Positions 1 through 6,392 of a stretch of 8,185 nucleotides of DNA are shown piece by piece. The position numbers and the translations under genes are program-made. Within the stretch, counting starts at the first letter, position 1. Each line of letters opens with the position of its first letter. The notes under the pieces were generated by a model. That model saw nothing but the letters and a program-made list of their open reading frames with translations. It made no database searches and was not told the DNA's origin. This stretch comes from Proteobacteria bacterium UBA6729 (GTDB lineage Bacteria; Pseudomonadota; Gammaproteobacteria; Porifericomitales; Porifericomitaceae): assembly GCA_002454015.1 (NCBI GenBank), contig DKIB01000080.1:13607-21791 (forward strand), in the 5' to 3' direction.

Positions 1-284
1 ACCATGGCCATGGCATTCCAGCGACACAGCGAGCGCAGTCGCCATTCAATGGCCGAGTCCCCCGGACTCTTGCTCTCCCGCATCGGGGGAATGGTATTCA
101 GATAGGCGGTATTGGCCGAGTAGGGCAGGTAGGCCCCGCGCCGCCGTGCCAGATCGATCAATTTCTCCAGCAGGTAGTGTGCCCGTTCCGTACCCGCGTG
201 TGTAATCACCGCCTCCAGGGCATCCATCCACTCGGTGGTCTCCAGTGGGTCGTGGTCTGTATTGTGATTCGCAGGATCGGTCAT
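1..284 (-). CDS. aceE: Pyruvate dehydrogenase E1 component, N-terminal part (cut by window edge)
   Basis: E1 of the pyruvate dehydrogenase complex decarboxylates pyruvate with thiamine diphosphate and passes the acetyl group to the lipoyl domains of E2. Only the first 94 codons are present, running off the left edge. The translated start (MTDPANHNTD, then DPLETTEWMDALEAVI) fits the AceE N-terminus of gammaproteobacteria, where an IDPIETREWLDALESVI-like segment is typical. It continues with YLLEKLIDLARRRG, LNTIPP, and a closing IEWRLRSLCRWNAMAM that matches the conserved region ending in RWNA. This N-terminal part mediates E2 binding in E. coli; the catalytic domains lie outside the window. 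The ATG at 284 is preceded by a weak GGG and a stem-loop at 293-317. It is transcribed divergently from the aminopeptidase operon. Family assignment is firm; the start is the only ATG that gives the usual N-terminus. Confidence 0.93.
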   Translation of the reverse strand, partial: MTDPANHNTDHDPLETTEWMDALEAVITHAGTERAHYLLEKLIDLARRRGAYLPYSANTAYLNTIPPMRESKSPGDSAIEWRLRSLCRWNAMAM

Positions 285-292
285 GGTGCCCA

Positions 293-317
293 AGCGGTGG
301 CCTGAAGGCCACCCGCT
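293..317 (-). promoter_or_regulatory. Stem-loop in the aceE leader
   Basis: Seven perfect pairs (296-302 GGTGGCC with 307-313 GGCCACC, loop TGAA) extend by three more pairs past a single bulged C at 314. It begins 9 bp upstream of the aceE ATG. If aceE transcription starts just downstream of the minus-strand TATAAT at 332-327, the hairpin would sit at the very 5' end of the mRNA, a place where such stems often protect transcripts or tune translation. No T-run follows on either strand, so it is not a typical terminator. The stem is seen; the role is inferred. Confidence 0.5.
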
Positions 318-326
318 CCAGGCCGG

Positions 327-341
327 ATTATAGAGTATAAT
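327..341. promoter_or_regulatory. Back-to-back -10 boxes for aceE and the aminopeptidase operon
   Basis: The 15-bp sequence ATTATA-GAG-TATAAT is a perfect inverted repeat around a 3-bp centre. It gives a consensus TATAAT on the plus strand (336-341, facing the gene starting at 364) and on the minus strand (332-327, facing aceE). I see no good -35 at 16-18 bp for either direction, so activator help or another binding mode may be needed. The plus-strand start would fall near 348, about 16 nt before the GTG; the minus-strand start near 320. Confidence 0.55.
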
Positions 342-363
342 TGCCGCCCATGGAGCTGTCCAG

Positions 364-1830
364 GTGAACATCAGATTGCGACAATCCCCCGAGCTGCCCG
401 GCAAGGCTGATCTGGAAGCGCGCGCCTGCATAGTGCTCGCCCTGGCGGACAAACCGGCACGCTGGCCACGCAGCCTGCCTTGGCGGGCAAGCATTCTGCA
501 CCATTATCAGCTGCTGAACAAGCCGGAAGTGGGTACCCTGACCCTGCCACAGGCCCGGGGCATCCCGCTGTCTTACACCGTGCTGGCAGCGGACAGCCCC
601 CCCTTTGTGCGTCTGGAACGTGCCCGTCGTCTGGTTGCCGCACACCATGCCCGTCGGCCCGGGGATATGGCGCTGGTCCTGGCCGGATACAGCCCGGCAG
701 AAGGCCTGATGGTGGCCGAGGCGCTGCTCAGCGCTGCCTTGGCGAGTGCGGCACCGCTGCCCAATTTCAGGAAAGATCACAGGCCCTCCAGACTGACCCG
801 GCTGTACCTGTACGGTCACAGTGAGCCGGATGGTTTCCGGCGCAGCTTCTGTGAGGCTGAGGGCAATGCCCTGGCACGCCGTCTGGCGATGCTGCCCGGC
901 AATCAGCTGAGCCCTGCCGACTATCTGTCGCAGCTGCGGGAACTGGCCGCCGTACATGACTGGCAACTCAAATTCATGGATGAGGCAGCGCTGGCCAGGC
1001 GGGGGGCGGGCGCCTTCCTGTCTGTCAGTGCGGGCAGCGCCCACCGCGATGCCGGCATCGCGCATCTGCAATACCGGCCTGCACGTCGTCGTCGCCGCCG
1101 GGTAGCCCTGGTTGGCAAGGGCATCTGCTACGACACGGGTGGGGTCAACCTCAAGCCGGCCCGCTATATGTACGGTATGCACGCAGACATGCAGGGCAGT
1201 GCCGTGGCGCTCGGCACCCTGCTGGCATTGAGTCGCCTGCAGGTTGATTTTCCGGTGGACTGCTGGCTGGCGCTGGCGCGCAATGACATCGGCCCGAATG
1301 CCAGTGTCCCCAACGATGTGGTCACGGCGGTGGATGGTACCACCATTGAGGTGGTGCACACGGATGCCGAGGGGCGGATGGTCCTGGCCGATACCCTGGC
1401 GCTGGCCCGGCGTACCCGCGGGTTGGCCCTGCTACTGGACTACGCCACCCTCACCGGGGCCTGTGTGCAGGCGCTGGGTAGCGGCTACAGCGGGGTATTC
1501 AGCAATCGTGCGGAATGGCTGCCTGCACTGCTGGCCGCCGGGCGCAACTGTGGTGAGCGCATCTGGCCGTTCCCCATGGATGCTGATTATGATCGCAATC
1601 TGGAGAGCGATATCGCGGATGTCAAACAATGTTCCTTGCGGGGTGATGCAGACCATATCCTCGCGGCTCGCTTTTTGTCGCGTTTCGTGGGGGATGTGCC
1701 GTGGATCCATCTGGACCTGTCCGCATCCTCCTGCAAGGGTGGCCTGGCGCATATTCCTACGGAGCTGACCGGTTTTGGGGTGCGCCTGTCCCTGCATGTG
1801 TTACTGGACAGCGTGCTGAACGACATTTGA
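364..1830 (+). CDS. M17 family leucyl aminopeptidase-like metallopeptidase
   Basis: Predicted cytosolic, two-metal (Zn/Mn) aminopeptidase that removes N-terminal residues from peptides. The 488-residue length suits the family. Residues 1-230 form a divergent N-terminal domain; the catalytic domain follows. All expected residues are visible and keep one constant offset from E. coli PepA: K252 (in GKG), D257 (YDTGG), K264 (NLKP), D275 (HADM), D334 and E336 (TDAEGR), and R338. HADM replaces the commoner KADM. Six consecutive arginines (241-246) precede the first catalytic strand. The GTG start at 364 is supported by GGAG at 352-355, 8 nt upstream; an ATG at 350 in another frame stops after five codons. 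The stop overlaps the proposed TTG of the acyltransferase gene, so it probably heads a three-gene operon. Some PepA proteins also bind DNA; nothing here tests that. The enzyme family is firm, the exact substrate is not. Confidence 0.92.
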   Translation: MNIRLRQSPELPGKADLEARACIVLALADKPARWPRSLPWRASILHHYQLLNKPEVGTLTLPQARGIPLSYTVLAADSPPFVRLERARRLVAAHHARRPGDMALVLAGYSPAEGLMVAEALLSAALASAAPLPNFRKDHRPSRLTRLYLYGHSEPDGFRRSFCEAEGNALARRLAMLPGNQLSPADYLSQLRELAAVHDWQLKFMDEAALARRGAGAFLSVSAGSAHRDAGIAHLQYRPARRRRRRVALVGKGICYDTGGVNLKPARYMYGMHADMQGSAVALGTLLALSRLQVDFPVDCWLALARNDIGPNASVPNDVVTAVDGTTIEVVHTDAEGRMVLADTLALARRTRGLALLLDYATLTGACVQALGSGYSGVFSNRAEWLPALLAAGRNCGERIWPFPMDADYDRNLESDIADVKQCSLRGDADHILAARFLSRFVGDVPWIHLDLSASSCKGGLAHIPTELTGFGVRLSLHVLLDSVLNDI

Positions 1831-2543
1831 CCGGCTATCAGCAGGGCCTGGGGGAACCGCTGGCAGCGGTGCGCCATACGCCCGTCACACGCCTGTTGCG
1901 CTGGGGCTTTGAGCAGTTCTGCAATGCGGTCTTCCGGGTGTACTGTCCACTGCGTGTTGCCGGGCGGGAACAGCTGCCGGAACCGCCCTTCATACTCTGC
2001 AGTAATCACAGCAGCCATGCCGACAGCCCGGCCCTGATGTATGCCTCCGGCCTCGGCTTTGATCACTTTGCCATGATCGCCGCCCACGATTATTTCTTTG
2101 AGAGTCGAGCCTCGGTCAAATACCTGCCACAACTGTTGCTGAACCTGATTCCGGCAGAACGTCGCGCCGGACGGGATCGCATCCTGCGGCTGTTGCGGTG
2201 CTGCCAGCAGTACATGGTGGACCGTCCACGCTGCCTGATCCTCTATCCGGAGGGTACCCGCGGGGAGAATGCCGACATTGGCAGTATCAGGCGTGGTGTC
2301 GGACTGCTCGCTGTGCAGTTGGCCCTGCCCGTGGTACCCGCCTACATACATGGCACGCATCAGAGCCTTCCCAAGGGACGCTGGTGGCCCAGGTCAGCCC
2401 CGGTATATGTAGGATTTGGTGCCCCCATATTGCCACCGCCCCTGCCGCAGCGCGGCGCAGTACGCGCCTATGCCACCGTCAGCATGGCCCTGGAACAGTC
2501 TCTGCGGGCACTGCGGGAACAGTATATGCAGGCTGTACGTTGA
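1827..2543 (+). CDS. PlsC-type lysophospholipid/glycerophosphate acyltransferase
   Basis: Transfers a fatty acyl group to a lysophospholipid or related acceptor, probably at the inner membrane. Counting from the TTG start it has 238 residues with the two hallmark blocks: HX4D in NHSSHAD (H61, D66), the catalytic pair, and EGTR (142-145) preceded by LILYP, the phosphate-binding block. A third conserved region, LPVVPAYIHGT, follows. The reading frame stays open upstream inside the peptidase gene, but homology begins only after its stop. I chose TTG at 1827, which overlaps the peptidase TGA (TTTGA), consistent with coupled translation; no clear ribosome site is visible. GTG at 1869 is an alternative and would shift the numbering by 14. 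The stop shares one base with the ATG of the dehydrogenase gene. This is probably not the housekeeping PlsC; the acceptor is unknown. Confidence 0.86.
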   Translation: MTGYQQGLGEPLAAVRHTPVTRLLRWGFEQFCNAVFRVYCPLRVAGREQLPEPPFILCSNHSSHADSPALMYASGLGFDHFAMIAAHDYFFESRASVKYLPQLLLNLIPAERRAGRDRILRLLRCCQQYMVDRPRCLILYPEGTRGENADIGSIRRGVGLLAVQLALPVVPAYIHGTHQSLPKGRWWPRSAPVYVGFGAPILPPPLPQRGAVRAYATVSMALEQSLRALREQYMQAVR

Positions 2544-3322
2544 TGCGTTTTGCCGGACGCACCGTTGTAGTCACCGGCGCATCCGCAGGGTTGGGACAGG
2601 CCCTGGCCATTGCCCTGGCCGGGGAGGGTGCCACCCTGTTGCTCAGTGCCCGGCGCGAGGCGGCACTCAGGGCAACGGCGGCACGGTGTGCAGGGCGGGC
2701 CCAAATCTGTCCGGCTGACCTGGGCAGTCCGGAGCACTGTGTACAACTGGCCGCACAGGCCCGGCAGCAATTCAATGGCAAACTGGATTATCTGCTTGCC
2801 TGTATGGGCCAGCGTTGCTGGCAGCCACTGGCCGGGCACAACGACCCGCAGCAGTTGAGCCAACTGACCATCAGCAACTATCTGGGTACCGTCTGGACCC
2901 TGCAGCAGCTGCTGCCCATGCTGCAGGACGGCCTGATCTGTGCGATCAGTTCCATACAGGGGCGCATCCCGGTACCGGAACACGCTGGCTATTGTGCCGC
3001 AAAGCATGCCCTGGATGCCTATCTGCAGGTGCTGCGCATGGAAAGCAATGTGCCGGTACTGATCATCCGGCCCGGCTGGATCGATACGGCGGCATCGGCT
3101 GCGCCCGGCAAGGTCTCCACACAACACTGCGTAACCGCTATCCTCAATGCCATGCTGCAACGCCGTCGTGAACTCTATATCCCCGCGCGCTATCGCTGCC
3201 TGCCGTTGCTGCACCTGCTGTTGCCACGGTTGTTTGAGCGCGTCCTGCAACGGCGTATTCGCCATGAGGCCCGCCGTCGCCGCAAGGATGCAGCCGCACC
3301 GGGGCCACCATGGTCGGGGTGA
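2543..3322 (+). CDS. Short-chain dehydrogenase/reductase (SDR)
   Basis: NAD(P)-dependent oxidoreductase of the classical SDR fold, 259 residues. Visible landmarks are the nucleotide-binding TGASAGLG (11-18), ADL at about 58, N112 in ISNYLG, and the catalytic set S137, Y150 and K154 (YCAAK), with S and Y 13 residues apart as expected. RPGWIDT follows, where most members carry PG and T to close over the cofactor. The usual NNAG after the fourth strand reads ACMG. An arginine after the first glycine block (SARR) hints at NADP(H) preference. The C-terminus has a leucine-rich stretch (LPLLHLLLPRLF) and then a very basic tail, which might sit on the membrane. ATG overlaps the acyltransferase TGA (TGATG), so the two are co-translated and may act on the same lipid. 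The last 12 bases overlap the tRNA gene on the opposite strand. The substrate is unknown. Confidence 0.88.
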   Translation: MRFAGRTVVVTGASAGLGQALAIALAGEGATLLLSARREAALRATAARCAGRAQICPADLGSPEHCVQLAAQARQQFNGKLDYLLACMGQRCWQPLAGHNDPQQLSQLTISNYLGTVWTLQQLLPMLQDGLICAISSIQGRIPVPEHAGYCAAKHALDAYLQVLRMESNVPVLIIRPGWIDTAASAAPGKVSTQHCVTAILNAMLQRRRELYIPARYRCLPLLHLLLPRLFERVLQRRIRHEARRRRKDAAAPGPPWSG

Positions 3323-3387
3323 CTGGATTCGAACCAGCGACCTCTGCCTCCCGAAGGCAGCGCTCTGCCAGGCTGAGCTACACCCCG
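3311..3387 (-). tRNA. tRNA-Pro (anticodon CGG)
   Basis: The 77-nt minus-strand sequence folds as a full cloverleaf: acceptor CGGGGTG/CACCCCG, D arm GCTC/GAGC, anticodon stem CTGCC/GGCAG around loop TTCGGGA (anticodon CGG, reading CCG), T arm with loop TTCGAAT, discriminator A and an encoded CCA. The C1-G72 pair is typical of bacterial tRNA-Pro. It begins 2 nt after the ispB stop and is probably cut from that operon's transcript; no separate promoter can fit outside ispB. Its 3' end overlaps the end of the convergent SDR gene. Confidence 0.97.
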
Positions 3388-3389
3388 TC

Positions 3390-4373
3390 TCAGTAACGCC
3401 TGTGTACCACGAACTTTGTCAATGCCTCCAGTGCCTCACGGTAGGGCGAGGGGGGCAGGCTGTGCAGGGCATTGCCGGCAACAGTGGCCTCATGCCGTGC
3501 CAGCCCCGCAGTATAGTCCAGCGCCCCTGAAGCCGCAACCAGCCGGGTGATCTCCGTGGTTGCCACCGGGGCAGTCTGTTCCACCGCCGCACGTATCTTC
3601 GTGCGATTCTGCTGGCTGCCATTGTGCATGGCATACACCAGGGGCAGGGTAACGCCGCCACCCTGCAGGTCGTCAGCCGGATTTTTGCCCATCTCTTCAG
3701 CGCTGGCGTCATAGTCCAGTACATCGTCGATCAACTGATAAGCCATGCCCAGATGCAGGCCATATTCAGCCATGGCCTGTTCCTCTGCTGCGGGCCGCTC
3801 CGCCAGCAGGGCCGCCAGGCGACCGGCGGTCTCAAACAGCCCCGCCGTCTTGTTGCGGATCACATCCAGATAGGCGGCTTCGTTAAAATCCGTATCATGC
3901 CGATGATGCAGCTGGCGCACCTCCGCCTCGGCAAGGGCGTTGGTGACATCGGCAAACACCTGCATAACACGCATGGAATTCACCCTGCGCATCAGCTGGA
4001 ATGCCCTGGAGTACAGAAAATCACCCACCAGTACGCTGGCCTCATTGCCCCAGTACCGATTGGCAGTAGGGCGACCATGGCGCAGCTGTGAGGCATCCAC
4101 TACATCATCGTGCAACAGGGTTGCTGCATGAATAAATTCAATGGTCGCTGCCAGCGTAATATGATGGGTCCCCTGATAGGCAAACAACTGACTGCCCGCC
4201 AGCAACAGCATGGGACGCAGGCGCTTGCCACCGCCATCGATCAGGTGCCGGGCCAGTTGATCGATCAGTGCCACATTGGAGTGCAGGGCTCGATGGATCT
4301 CCGTATCCAGCAGCTGCATATCGTGTCGCAACAGCTGGCGCAGTGTCGCGAGTTCCGGTGCGGGTATATTCAT
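3390..4373 (-). CDS. ispB: Octaprenyl/polyprenyl diphosphate synthase
   Basis: Trans-prenyltransferase that extends farnesyl diphosphate with isopentenyl diphosphate to make the ubiquinone side chain. It has 327 residues, close to E. coli IspB (323). Landmarks are GGKRLRP (48-54), the first Asp-rich motif HDDVVD (D89, D90, D93), KTA (175-177), and the second motif QLIDDVLDY (D216, D217, D220). Small residues (AAT) before the first motif fit a long-chain product. After the second motif, the common DDLNEGKPTLPL reads DDLQGGGVTLPL: glutamate and lysine are both glycine (G238, G240). That lysine is normally conserved near the diphosphate site, so its loss is odd. The chosen ATG at 4373 overlaps the nadC stop (ATGA); the frame stays open upstream, but only inside nadC. 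The stop lies 2 nt before the tRNA. IspB is essential in E. coli, so a working enzyme is expected. Confidence 0.94.
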   Translation of the reverse strand: MNIPAPELATLRQLLRHDMQLLDTEIHRALHSNVALIDQLARHLIDGGGKRLRPMLLLAGSQLFAYQGTHHITLAATIEFIHAATLLHDDVVDASQLRHGRPTANRYWGNEASVLVGDFLYSRAFQLMRRVNSMRVMQVFADVTNALAEAEVRQLHHRHDTDFNEAAYLDVIRNKTAGLFETAGRLAALLAERPAAEEQAMAEYGLHLGMAYQLIDDVLDYDASAEEMGKNPADDLQGGGVTLPLVYAMHNGSQQNRTKIRAAVEQTAPVATTEITRLVAASGALDYTAGLARHEATVAGNALHSLPPSPYREALEALTKFVVHRRY

Positions 4374-5218
4374 CCGTGTTGATCTGCCAGCAGGCGCATG
4401 GAAAAATCCACGCTGCGCGCCGAGTGGGTCAGTGCACCTGCCGAGATGCAGTCTACGCCGGTTTGTGCAATCCGGGCGGCACGGTCCGGTGTAATCCCCC
4501 CGGAGGCCTCCAGACAGGCGCGCCCTGCATTGCATTGTACCGCTGCCCGCAGTGCCTCCACACTGAAGTTGTCCAGCACCACATGGCGTACTCCTGCAGC
4601 CAGTGCCTGCTGCAGTTGTGCAAGGTCTTCAACCTCCGTCGCAATATCCGTACCATAGCACTCGGTGACCCGCTGCAGTGCTGCCGTCACCCCGCCCAGC
4701 AACAGCAGATGATTCTCCTTGAGCAGGATCTTGTCGTACAGACCCATGCGGTGATTATGCCCGCCCGCACAGGCCACCGCATATTTCTGGGCGGCCCGCA
4801 GTCCCGGTATGGTCTTGCGGGTATCCAGCACCAGTACAGCAGTATCTGCCACGGCCTCTACATAGCGGCGAGTCAGGGTGGCAGTGCCCGATAACAGCTG
4901 CATAAAATTCAGTGCCGTGCGTTCCCCGGCCAGCACGGCGGCGGCTGCACCGTGCAGGCGACAGACCTCCTGCCCGCCATGCAGCAGCGTGCCCTCTGTG
5001 GCCTGCCATTGGCACTGTACATCGGCATCCAGCTGGTGATAGACCTGTTCAAACCAGGCGGTGCCACACAGCACCCCGTCCTCGCGGCAGATAACCGTGG
5101 CCGTGACATCCTCCCGCGGCAGCAGCTCCGCAAGCAGGTCTCCATCCCCCAGATCCTCGTGCAGGGCACGCCCTACGGTAGCTTCCAGATCCGCAGGCAA
5201 TAATGGCATGGTCGACAT
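4370..5218 (-). CDS. nadC: Quinolinate phosphoribosyltransferase (decarboxylating)
   Basis: Converts quinolinate and PRPP to nicotinate mononucleotide, CO2 and pyrophosphate in de novo NAD synthesis; cytosolic. It has 282 residues, normal for the family. Conserved blocks are HEDLGDGD (20-27), ERTALNFMQLLSGTAT (99-114), TRKTIPGLR (133-141), the HNHR-MGLYD-KILLKENH region (154-170), E195/E197, LDN (215-217), EASGGI (237-242) and GALTHS (261-266). CAGGHNHR replaces the common CGGGxNHR, a minor change. ATG at 5218 is 4 bp after the upstream egtB-like stop; an ATG three codons later (5209) is also possible, and neither has a strong ribosome site, which suggests coupling to the upstream gene. It overlaps ispB by ATGA. 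A nadC near aceE recalls E. coli, but ampD/ampE are absent here. Confidence 0.96.
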   Translation of the reverse strand: MSTMPLLPADLEATVGRALHEDLGDGDLLAELLPREDVTATVICREDGVLCGTAWFEQVYHQLDADVQCQWQATEGTLLHGGQEVCRLHGAAAAVLAGERTALNFMQLLSGTATLTRRYVEAVADTAVLVLDTRKTIPGLRAAQKYAVACAGGHNHRMGLYDKILLKENHLLLLGGVTAALQRVTECYGTDIATEVEDLAQLQQALAAGVRHVVLDNFSVEALRAAVQCNAGRACLEASGGITPDRAARIAQTGVDCISAGALTHSARSVDFSMRLLADQHG

Positions 5219-5222
5219 TTAC

Positions 5223-6392
5223 TCAGTGCAGCGGGAAGACCAGCCGCAGTCCCGCAAACATATGACGGGTATCCGGCGTGCAGTAGTTGCGAAAGCTGGC
5301 CCTGCGCAATTCCCTGCAGGTATAACGGCTGCCCCCACGCAGTACATAGTGTCGGGCATCAAAGTAGGGCATGGAATAGCCCCGGTACGGATAGGGTGCA
5401 AAGCCGGGGTAGGGATGCAGGGTATTACTGCACCATTCCCACACCCGACCACACTGTTCCAGCAGCCTGCTGCGCCTGGCGGCCTCCCACTCGTACTCAT
5501 GTGGCAGACGTGCCCCCGCCCAGTTGGCACAGGCAACCGCCTCGTGATGACTCAGGCCGGACACGGCATCGCGCAGATTGAGGCTGCGCACACCCTCCAC
5601 CGTATATTGTTGCCAACCAGCCGTAGCACTGAAGGACCAGTAACCTGGCATATCCACACGCTGTCGCTGTCGCCATTCCCAACCATCGGAACTCCAATAG
5701 TCGGCTTCCCTGTAGGCCCCGGCACCAATAAAATCCAGATACTCGGCATTGCTGACCGGTCGCCTGGCGATGCGAATGGCCTCCAGATTCACCCGATGTG
5801 CTGCATGCTCATTGTCATAGGGGGCATGTTCGGCCGTGGCGCCGATCTGATAATCGCCGGCAGGCAACAGCGCAGCACTACGTTCCGCAGAAGGCGAGTA
5901 GTGGTGCCGCTCCGGCTTGCCACACGGGCGCGTGTCTGCCAGGGGTTTGTTCAACTGCGCCCTGATTATGCACAACGTCTCGTAATGCTGTGCATTGTGC
6001 TGGATTAACAGCTGCAGCAGATAGTGCCTGCGCAACAGCCGATGTTGCTTGTCACCACTGATCAACTCGATCAGACGGCGATGTTCCTGCTGCATGCCCC
6101 CGGCCCACTCTATCAGCTGGTTCAGTGGCGGCAGGCGATGCCCCCGCTCCTCCTGACTGGAGGCATTACTGTCGTACAACTCATGGATCTTGCGAACCGG
6201 AGCCGGACGCCCCGGCACCGCGACATACAGCCCGCGGGCCTCCGTATATACACAGTGTCCCAGATGCCAGCCCGCTGGACTGAGCTGCGGATGTGCCTGC
6301 TTGCGACAGGCCGGCTCCCCCAGATCGGCCACCGTCTGCAACACCTGCACCTGCAAGTGTTGTAGACGCCTGATCAGATGCCCGGCATTCAT
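5223..6392 (-). CDS. EgtB-like non-heme iron sulfoxide synthase (DinB + FGE-sulfatase domains)
   Basis: Family members use Fe(II) and O2 to join a sulfur (or selenium) donor to the imidazole of hercynine or histidine, a step of ergothioneine-type synthesis. It has 389 residues. The N-terminal DinB_2-like helical domain has SPAGWHLGH (H43) and HNAQHYE (H132, H136), matching the three-histidine iron site. The C-terminal FGE-sulfatase domain (about 175-389) has RRPVSNAEY, RLPHEYEWEAA, VWEW, PYRGYSMPYFD, LRGGSR and SFRNY...FAGLR. The start at 6392 overlaps the egtC-like stop (ATGA). EgtB is the best fit; SenA (selenoneine synthase) shares this layout and is not excluded, but its partner SenB is not in the window. 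OvoA is less likely, as it carries a fused methyltransferase absent here. No egtD methyltransferase is nearby, so the hercynine source is unknown. Confidence 0.85.
   Translation of the reverse strand: MNAGHLIRRLQHLQVQVLQTVADLGEPACRKQAHPQLSPAGWHLGHCVYTEARGLYVAVPGRPAPVRKIHELYDSNASSQEERGHRLPPLNQLIEWAGGMQQEHRRLIELISGDKQHRLLRRHYLLQLLIQHNAQHYETLCIIRAQLNKPLADTRPCGKPERHHYSPSAERSAALLPAGDYQIGATAEHAPYDNEHAAHRVNLEAIRIARRPVSNAEYLDFIGAGAYREADYWSSDGWEWRQRQRVDMPGYWSFSATAGWQQYTVEGVRSLNLRDAVSGLSHHEAVACANWAGARLPHEYEWEAARRSRLLEQCGRVWEWCSNTLHPYPGFAPYPYRGYSMPYFDARHYVLRGGSRYTCRELRRASFRNYCTPDTRHMFAGLRLVFPLH

Noticed and set aside
328..1359. Long minus-strand frame of 343 codons under the aminopeptidase gene
   Set aside because: It is fully antisense to a gene with all its catalytic residues, and its product shows no recognisable family.
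2198..2542. Upstream extension of the SDR frame inside the acyltransferase gene
   Set aside because: SDR homology starts precisely at ATG 2543 (strand one and the TGASAGLG motif), and the upstream part is an out-of-frame reading of the acyltransferase.
4374..4535. N-terminal extension of IspB into nadC
   Set aside because: The extension is out-of-frame nadC sequence, and the protein from 4373 already matches full-length IspB.
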